Shown here: one piece after another, positions 1-4,099 of the stretch
Position numbering within the stretch: the first letter of the stretch is position 1
Layout: each line of letters begins with the position of its first letter
Assembly: GCA_017466495.1 (NCBI GenBank)
Contig: JAFTUB010000198.1
Location: forward strand, 1-5,441
Source: Clostridia bacterium
GTDB taxonomy: Bacteria > Bacillota > Clostridia > Oscillospirales > CAG-272
Direction of reading: 5' to 3'
Length of the DNA stretch: 5,441 bases
Notes under the pieces: generated by a model
Database searches by the model: none
What the model saw: the letters and a program-made list of their open reading frames with translations, nothing else
Told to the model about the DNA's origin: nothing
Position numbers and translations under genes: made by a program

Positions 1-44
1 AAAAAGAGCTAACTGACTTAATCAAAATCAGTTAGCTCTTTATT
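1..44 (-). terminator. Intrinsic terminator downstream of guaA
   Basis: A perfect 14-bp inverted repeat has arms at 3-16 and 28-41 (AAAGAGCTAACTGA and its complement) around an 11-nt AT-rich loop. Read on the minus strand, the hairpin runs into at least five T's (positions 5-1), and the window edge cuts the tract. It lies about 95 bp past the guaA stop and is the best candidate for the end of the operon. On the plus strand the downstream tract is weaker (CTCTTTATT), so bidirectional action with an unseen convergent gene is possible. Confidence 0.8.
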
Positions 45-58
45 GTTGAATAATGAAG

Positions 59-80
59 TTTTGTTGCCATTTCGTTGCCA
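59..80. repeat. Two tandem 11-bp direct repeats (TTTYGTTGCCA)
   Basis: TTTTGTTGCCA (59-69) is followed directly by TTTCGTTGCCA (70-80). The copies differ at one base. A 4-bp inverted repeat GCCA-CGAA-TGGC (77-88) overlaps the second copy. The repeats lie in non-coding DNA between the guaA stop and the terminator. Short tandem direct repeats near an attachment core can be integrase arm-binding sites; that role here is inference. Two copies this short could also arise by chance. Confidence 0.45.
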
Positions 81-98
81 CGAATGGCTCAAATCCTT

Positions 99-126
99 AA
101 AAAGTCCGGTGATGACTGGGCTTTTT
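99..126. repeat. Inverted repeat / weak terminator-like hairpin
   Basis: AAAAAGTCC (99-107) and GGGCTTTTT (118-126) form a 9-bp stem with one mismatch position, which is a G-T wobble in plus-strand RNA and an A-C mismatch in minus-strand RNA. The loop is 10 nt. The stem ends in a T run on both strands, so it could be a weak bidirectional terminator. It could instead be part of a recombination site next to guaA. It lies only 13 bp past the guaA stop codon. Confidence 0.45.
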
Positions 127-132
127 AGACCT

Positions 133-148
133 GTGGGATCATTCCCAC
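133..148. repeat. Inverted repeat over the guaA stop codon; possible attachment core
   Basis: GTGGGA (133-138) and TCCCAC (143-148) form a perfect 6-bp inverted repeat around the 4-base spacer TCAT. The guaA stop codon (139-141) lies in the spacer. The right arm encodes part of the conserved C-terminal Glu-Trp-Glu of GuaA. The left arm lies outside the gene. The 3' end of guaA is a known insertion site for genomic islands and integrative elements that use tyrosine recombinases, whose core sites are commonly inverted repeats around a short crossover region. Use of this copy as attB or attL/R is inference. Confidence 0.4.
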
Positions 149-1143
149 TCAATGGTTCCCGTGGGCTTGGGCGTCAGATCGTACAGCACGCGGTTGATGC
201 CTTCTACTTCGTCCGTAATGCGAGCGACAATCTTATGCAGGACGGCGTAGGGGATCTCTTCGATGGTAGCGGTCATGGCGTCCTTGGTATTGACGGCGCG
301 GATGATGGCGGGCCAGCCTTCATAGCGGCTGTCGTCCTTCACGCCCACGCTCTTGATATCCGGAACGGCCACGAAGTACTGCCACACCTTCTCGGCCAGG
401 CCGGCGCGGTCAAACTCCTCACGGAGAATGGCGTCTGCCTCACGCAGGGCATGGAGACGGTCACGGGTGATGGCACCCAGGCAGCGCACGCCCAGGCCGG
501 GGCCGGGGAAAGGCTGGCGGTATACCATGGCATGGGGAAGGCCCAGGGCCTCGCCCACCACGCGGACTTCGTCCTTGAACAGGAGCTTCAGGGGCTCCAC
601 CAGGTCAAACTTCAGATCCTCAGGCAGACCGCCCACGTTATGGTGGGACTTGACGGCCTTCTTGCCCTCTGCCTGCTTGATGCTCTCCAGGATATCGGGG
701 TAAATGGTGCCCTGTGCCAAGAACTCAACGCCCTCCAGCTTGCGGGCCTCGTCGGCGAACACCTCGATGAACTCCTTACCGATGATCTTGCGCTTGCGCT
801 CGGGATCGGACACGCCGGCCAGCAGATCTAAGAAGCGGTCGGTGGCGTCCACATAGACCAAATTGCAGTCCATCTCCCGGCCGAAAATCTCAACCACCTG
901 CTCGGACTCGCCCTTGCGCATCAGACCGTGGTTGACATGCACGCAGGTGAGCTGGCGGCCGATGGCACGGATAAGCAGTGCGGCCACCACGGAGGAATCC
1001 ACGCCACCCGACAGGGCCAGCAGAACCTTCTTGTCCCCGACCTGTGCGCGGACCCGGGCAACCTGCTCCTCAATGAAAGCGTCAGCCAGGGCGCGGGTGG
1101 TAATGCGCGCCATGGATTCGGGACGGATATTACTGTTCGACAT
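139..1143 (-). CDS. guaA: GMP synthase, ATP-pyrophosphatase subunit only (no glutaminase domain)
   Basis: Cytoplasmic enzyme of the last step of GMP synthesis: it adenylates XMP with ATP and aminates it to GMP. The 334 residues match the C-terminal two thirds of bacterial GuaA. The PP-loop SGGVDSS is at 45-51, GTIYPD at 145-150, the KSHHNVGGLP segment at 165-174, PFPGPGLGVR at 211-220, and the dimerization domain ends in KPTGTIEWE (326-334), the normal GuaA terminus. Usual bacterial GuaA is about 510-525 residues with an N-terminal class I glutamine amidotransferase. That domain is absent here, and the gene just upstream does not supply it, so the organization resembles the archaeal two-subunit enzyme. 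Ammonia must come from a separate amidotransferase or from free ammonium. The ATG start at 1143 follows AAAAGAGG with 8-nt spacing; an in-frame TTG lies two codons upstream, and a second ATG at 1113 is possible. It is the second gene of an operon, 30 bp after the CofE-like gene. The family assignment is very secure. Confidence 0.95.
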   Translation of the reverse strand: MSNSNIRPESMARITTRALADAFIEEQVARVRAQVGDKKVLLALSGGVDSSVVAALLIRAIGRQLTCVHVNHGLMRKGESEQVVEIFGREMDCNLVYVDATDRFLDLLAGVSDPERKRKIIGKEFIEVFADEARKLEGVEFLAQGTIYPDILESIKQAEGKKAVKSHHNVGGLPEDLKFDLVEPLKLLFKDEVRVVGEALGLPHAMVYRQPFPGPGLGVRCLGAITRDRLHALREADAILREEFDRAGLAEKVWQYFVAVPDIKSVGVKDDSRYEGWPAIIRAVNTKDAMTATIEEIPYAVLHKIVARITDEVEGINRVLYDLTPKPTGTIEWE

Positions 1144-1151
1144 ATGCAAAA

Positions 1152-1159
1152 CCTCTTTT
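1152..1159 (-). promoter_or_regulatory. Ribosome binding site of guaA
   Basis: The minus strand reads AAAAGAGG, then 8 nt, then the ATG at 1143-1141. This favours the ATG over the in-frame TTG at 1149-1147, which would sit only 2 nt from the site. The site lies within the 30-bp gap after the upstream gene, so guaA has its own translation start on a shared transcript. Confidence 0.75.
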
Positions 1160-1173
1160 CGCTGTGATTAAAC

Positions 1174-2367
1174 TCAGGTGGTGTAGTTATCGAAATAGCC
1201 CTGAACCAGGACAACAGGGGTACCCTTGTCGCCGGAGCCGGAGGTCAGGTCGCAGAGCGAGCCGATCAGGTCGGTGAGCTGACGGGGGGTGGTACCCTGG
1301 GATGCCATGTTGCCCACCAGGCTGTCGCCGGTCTTGGCGCGGATGCTGGCGGAGATGGCCTCCTTGAGGGCCTCGCCCGAGAGGTTGCTGAAGTCGTTAT
1401 CAGCCAGATATTTGAGCTTGAGCTCGTTGGGGGTACCGATCAGGCCGTCGGTGAAGGCGGGGGAGACAACCGGGTCGGCCAGCTCCCAGATCGTACCCTG
1501 GGGATCCTTGAAGGCACCGTCGCCGTAAACCATGACTTCCACGTGTTTACCGGTCTTCTCCAGAATGCGGGCCTGGATGTCCAGCACCAGATCCTTGCAG
1601 GCACGGGGGAAGAGCTTGATCTTGTCCTCGGTGGACTTATTGGAGCCCAGCAGGCCGTACTTTTCGTTGCAGCCGCTGCCGTTCACGGGGGCGGTGAGGA
1701 TATCGTCCAGGCCGCAGACCACAGCAGCGCCGGCCTCTTTGAGCTTGCGCTTGGTGCGGGCGCGGGTGTGAATGTCACAGGTGAGGACGCGGTCGGTATA
1801 GTTCAGGATGGTCTCGGGACGATTGGCGAAGACGATCTCCACCTCGGCGCCGCACGCGCGGATCAGGTCGGCGTAGTATGCCACATAGTCCACACCGGTG
1901 AACTCGTGGACATTCACCCCGAACAGCTCGCGGTAGCGCTCCAGGGAGAGCACATCGGAGTAGGGATTGACCCCGGCTTCGTCCAGCTGATCATAGGTCA
2001 GCAGCGCATTGCCCACCTCATCGGAGGGATAGCTGAACATGAGCACGATCTTCTTGACCGCCTTGGCAATGCCCCGCAGGCAGATAGCGAAGCGGTTACG
2101 GGAGAGAATGGGGAAAATTACGCCGATGGTGTCGCTGCCCAGCTTGGCGCGGATGTCGGCGGCAATATCGTCAATTGATGCGTAGTTGCCCTGTGCACGG
2201 GCAACAATGGATTCAGTCAGCGAAATGACGTCGCGGTCACGCAGCGAAAAGCCCTCGGCTTCTGCAGCTTCCAACACGCTTTCGGTTACGATGACGGCAA
2301 GATCGTCGCCCTCGCGGATGATGGGACAGCGAATGCCCCGGGAAACGGTTCCAACTTTGCGTTCCAT
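1174..2367 (-). CDS. F420-0:gamma-glutamyl ligase (CofE/PF01996)-like protein, substrate unknown
   Basis: A 397-residue soluble protein without signal peptide or membrane segments. The N-terminal part (residues 5-60, with IIREGDDLAVIV and DVISLTESIVARAQG) parallels archaeal CofE (KEGDDL, then DGDVLVV and ISKAEGR). Residues 266-310 (RILEKTGKHVEVMVYGDG) parallel the CofE segment ILELTGKRVGVIITDTNG, and the C-terminal GTPVVLVQG (382-390) parallels GIPAVVVRG. CofE adds glutamate to coenzyme F420-0 in a GTP- and metal-dependent reaction. This protein is about 150 residues longer than the archaeal enzyme, mainly through a segment at about 110-235 that contains ADLIRACGAEVEIVFANRP and VLTCDIHTRARTKRKLKEAG. 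No F420 gene is visible nearby, and Clostridia of this kind are not known F420 producers, so amide-bond formation to another acceptor is the fairest guess. The start at 2367 follows AAAGGAA by 9 nt and lies downstream of a consensus promoter; an upstream in-frame start at 2424 would precede the -10 box. First gene of an operon with guaA. Family membership is fairly sure; function is not. Confidence 0.82.
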   Translation of the reverse strand: MERKVGTVSRGIRCPIIREGDDLAVIVTESVLEAAEAEGFSLRDRDVISLTESIVARAQGNYASIDDIAADIRAKLGSDTIGVIFPILSRNRFAICLRGIAKAVKKIVLMFSYPSDEVGNALLTYDQLDEAGVNPYSDVLSLERYRELFGVNVHEFTGVDYVAYYADLIRACGAEVEIVFANRPETILNYTDRVLTCDIHTRARTKRKLKEAGAAVVCGLDDILTAPVNGSGCNEKYGLLGSNKSTEDKIKLFPRACKDLVLDIQARILEKTGKHVEVMVYGDGAFKDPQGTIWELADPVVSPAFTDGLIGTPNELKLKYLADNDFSNLSGEALKEAISASIRAKTGDSLVGNMASQGTTPRQLTDLIGSLCDLTSGSGDKGTPVVLVQGYFDNYTT

Positions 2368-2375
2368 AGGTGTTA

Positions 2376-2382
2376 TTCCTTT
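2376..2382 (-). promoter_or_regulatory. Ribosome binding site of the CofE-like gene
   Basis: The minus strand reads AAAGGAA, with the AGGA core (2380-2377) 9 nt before the ATG at 2367-2365. Together with the promoter just upstream, it fixes the start and excludes the 19-residue N-terminal extension that the open frame allows. Confidence 0.8.
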
Positions 2383-2409
2383 CGTAAATAACAGTAGCTT
2401 AACATAAGT

Positions 2410-2438
2410 ATTATACCGCAACACGGCTTTGAATGCAA
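2410..2438 (-). promoter_or_regulatory. Sigma-A promoter of the CofE-like/guaA operon
   Basis: On the minus strand a -35 box TTGCAT (2438-2433) and a perfect -10 box TATAAT (2415-2410) are separated by exactly 17 bp. Transcription should start near 2403, leaving a leader of about 36 nt. That is too short for a purine riboswitch or attenuator, so if the operon is controlled by purines, control is at the promoter. No operator is evident. Confidence 0.85.
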
Positions 2439-2452
2439 GAGTTTTTTTATTC

Positions 2453-2484
2453 GGGGGGAACTTTTTTTCAAAAAAAGTTCCCCC
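2453..2484. repeat. Perfect inverted repeat with 15-bp arms
   Basis: GGGGGAACTTTTTTT (2454-2468) and its exact complement (2470-2484) are separated by one base; position 2453 adds a sixth G. The palindrome GGGGCCCC (2485-2492) follows directly. Neither strand has a T run after the stem, so it is not a textbook intrinsic terminator, although the T's inside the stem could assist termination. It sits 15 bp upstream of the -35 box of the next operon. Such GC-capped, A/T-cored palindromes may be a dispersed intergenic repeat; copy number cannot be judged from one window. Confidence 0.6.
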
Positions 2485-2545
2485 GGGGCCCCATCAAAAA
2501 ACTGCAGCATTGAGATTTATCTTTGTTTGAAAGTTTTCGGGGGGA

Positions 2546-2576
2546 TGTGGGGGGCCTTTTCCAAAAGCCCCCCACA
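2546..2576 (-). terminator. GC-rich hairpin just past the MATE gene stop
   Basis: TGTGGGGGGC (2546-2555) pairs with GCCCCCCACA (2567-2576). Inside, TTTT pairs with AAAA (2557-2560 and 2563-2566) around a CC loop, with one bulged C at 2556. It begins 3 bp past the MATE stop codon, the usual place for a terminator. On the minus strand it is followed by ATCCCCCCGAAAAC and not by a T tract, so it may protect the transcript end or be part of a repeat. The 2425-2579 gap holds no gene I can support. Confidence 0.5.
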
Positions 2577-2579
2577 AAA

Positions 2580-3962
2580 CTACGCCGGCAAAGAAGAAAG
2601 CGCCGCGGCTTGGCGGCGCTTGAGTGAGCGATAGGCAAAGATAAAGCAGACCGTATGCCCCAGCACGGTGACGAGCCAGGACACGGGGTAAGAGAAATAG
2701 AGCACATCGGCGGTGGGATTGGCGGCAAAAATGGTATAGATCCACAGGATGCGGAAGCCGCAGGCCCCCAGCAGGGACACGATCATGGGCACCACCGAGT
2801 GGCCCAGGCCACGCATGACGCCCACCAGAATCTCCATCAATCCGCAGAGGAAATAGGGGACGCAGACATACTTCATTCGCTCGATACCGGCGGCGATGAC
2901 TTCCATCTCACCGGGGCGGTAAATGCCGAGAAGCGGCTCAGCGGCAAGGTAGCACAGGAGGCCCAGGCCGCCGCCCACCACCGTCACGGTAACGGCAGAG
3001 ATCAGCGCAACCCGGCGCACCCGATCCAGCTTGCCCGCGCCGGCATTCTGTCCGGTGAAGTTCAGGGCGGTGTGGTGGAAGGAGTTCATGGCGATGTAAA
3101 CGAAGCCCTCGATATTGGCAGCGGCACCGTTGCCGGCCATGACCACGTTGCCGAAGCCGTTGATGGAGGACTGGATCAGCACGTTGGACACCGAGAACAG
3201 GGAGCCCTGGACCCCGGCGGGCAGGCCCACCCGGATGATCTGCAGAAGCTCGGCGCCATAGATTCGAAGGTTTTTCAGGGAAAGCTTGACGGTACCGCCG
3301 TTGACCATGAGGCAGCGGAGCACCAGCACGCAGGAAAGGCACTGGGAAAGGGTAGTGGCAAGGCCGACACCGGCCACGCCCATGTCGAAGCAAATGACAA
3401 AGATCATATTCAGCACCACATTCAGGATACCGGCCAGGGTAAGGTAGATCAGCGGTCGGCGAGTATCCCCAACGGCGCGGAGGACAGCAGCACCGAAGTT
3501 ATAGAGCATCATAACGGGCAGGCCGCAGAAGTAGATGCGCACATACAGGGTGGACAGGGGGAGCACCGACGGAGGAGAATCCATCATCGCCAGGAAATGG
3601 CCGCAGGTGAGAAAACCGAAGATTCCAAAGATCACGCCCCCCACCGCCGCCACCGAAATGGCAGTATGCACAGCACGGCTGACGGCCTCTTTAGTCCCCG
3701 CCCCGAAGCTGCGGGAAACCACAACCGAAGCGCCCACCGAAACGCCCGTGAGCAGGTTCACGATCAGATTGATCAGCGCGCCGGTGGAGCTCACCGCCGC
3801 CAGGGCATCGTTGCCGTTTTCGGCGAAACGCCCCACCACCACAATATCCGCCGCGTTGAAAAGCAGCTGCAAAATGCCCGAAGCAACCAGGGGCAGGGCA
3901 AACCGCAGCATCTTCCCAAACAGCGGACCGGAACACATATCCATTTCATAGCGATTGCTCAC
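2580..3962 (-). CDS. MATE-family efflux transporter
   Basis: Integral membrane antiporter of the MATE family, which exports organic cations or drugs in exchange for Na+ or H+. Its 460 residues match the usual 440-480. About 12 hydrophobic segments are visible in two halves (roughly 19-41, 54-80, 99-121, 136-160, 170-192, 196-218, then 241-265, 283-303, 317-341, 362-384, 391-413, 420-446). Family signatures include the N-terminal LPLVASGILQLLFNAADIVV (23-42), LRAVGDTRRPLIY with ILNVVLN (161-185), GQNAGAGKLDRVRR (304-317) and MRGLGHS (383-389). The layout is like the YoeA-type subgroup of Firmicutes; the substrate cannot be read from sequence. The start is GTG at 3962-3960, 9 nt after AAAAGGAG. 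The open frame runs upstream to 4247, but that extension would cross a promoter, a terminator and the end of spoIIE. The gene has its own promoter and a hairpin after its stop, so it looks monocistronic. No regulator gene is adjacent. Confidence 0.93.
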   Translation of the reverse strand: MSNRYEMDMCSGPLFGKMLRFALPLVASGILQLLFNAADIVVVGRFAENGNDALAAVSSTGALINLIVNLLTGVSVGASVVVSRSFGAGTKEAVSRAVHTAISVAAVGGVIFGIFGFLTCGHFLAMMDSPPSVLPLSTLYVRIYFCGLPVMMLYNFGAAVLRAVGDTRRPLIYLTLAGILNVVLNMIFVICFDMGVAGVGLATTLSQCLSCVLVLRCLMVNGGTVKLSLKNLRIYGAELLQIIRVGLPAGVQGSLFSVSNVLIQSSINGFGNVVMAGNGAAANIEGFVYIAMNSFHHTALNFTGQNAGAGKLDRVRRVALISAVTVTVVGGGLGLLCYLAAEPLLGIYRPGEMEVIAAGIERMKYVCVPYFLCGLMEILVGVMRGLGHSVVPMIVSLLGACGFRILWIYTIFAANPTADVLYFSYPVSWLVTVLGHTVCFIFAYRSLKRRQAAALSSLPA

Positions 3963-3971
3963 GGAATTTAT

Positions 3972-3979
3972 CTCCTTTT
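3972..3979 (-). promoter_or_regulatory. Ribosome binding site of the MATE gene
   Basis: The minus strand reads AAAAGGAG, a near-perfect Shine-Dalgarno, 9 nt before GTG at 3962-3960. It decides for the GTG start over the downstream ATG codons that encode Met7 and Met9 of the call, and against the long upstream extension. Confidence 0.85.
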
Positions 3980-4034
3980 GCGCAGCACGCGCGGGTTTCG
4001 GCACAAAGAGTCTGCCGCTTGTTGTTCTCCTTTC

Positions 4035-4063
4035 ATTATACTCCTCCCGGCACCAAAAAGCAA
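4035..4063 (-). promoter_or_regulatory. Sigma-A promoter of the MATE gene
   Basis: On the minus strand a -35 box TTGCTT (4063-4058) and a perfect -10 TATAAT (4040-4035) are 17 bp apart. Transcription should start near 4028, giving a leader of about 65 nt with no obvious regulatory stem. The -35 box abuts the hairpin of the spoIIE terminator and shares the terminator's T tract, so the two signals are fused back to back. Confidence 0.82.
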
Positions 4064-4094
4064 GGGGCAGGACGGAAATTTTCCGCCCCGCCCC
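4054..4094 (-). terminator. Intrinsic terminator of spoIIE
   Basis: GGGGCAGGACGGAA (4064-4077) pairs with TTCCGCCCCGCCCC (4081-4094) with two A-C mismatches around a short loop. On the minus strand the stem is followed by TTGCTTTTT. The stem starts 5 bp past the spoIIE stop codon (4102-4100). The tract doubles as the -35 region of the next promoter. Confidence 0.82.
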
Positions 4095-4099
4095 GCATT

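Noticed and set aside
43..831. A 262-codon plus-strand open frame opposite guaA
   Set aside because: Antisense to a well-conserved gene and without a recognizable domain. Its start region overlaps the terminator and the direct repeats.
1174..2367. Idea that the CofE-like protein supplies the missing glutaminase of GuaA
   Set aside because: It has no class I amidotransferase nucleophile motif (GxCxGxQ) or catalytic His-Glu pair in the right context; its motifs fit the CofE family instead.
2368..2424. A 19-residue N-terminal extension of the CofE-like protein
   Set aside because: The upstream start precedes the -10 box and would not be transcribed from the consensus promoter; the ATG at 2367 has a good ribosome binding site.
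2538..2554. G-quadruplex from two G6 runs
   Set aside because: Only two adjacent runs are present, and the second is fully paired in a perfect GC stem; a duplex hairpin explains the sequence better.
2468..2745. Two short minus-strand open frames over the MATE 3' end and the intergenic hairpins
   Set aside because: They overlap the conserved MATE C-terminus in other frames and translate the GC-rich hairpins; no start signal or similarity.
3970..4036. A short upstream open frame (ATG fused to the TATAAT box) in the MATE leader
   Set aside because: Its ATG lies in the -10 region, upstream of the predicted transcription start, so it would not be in the transcript.
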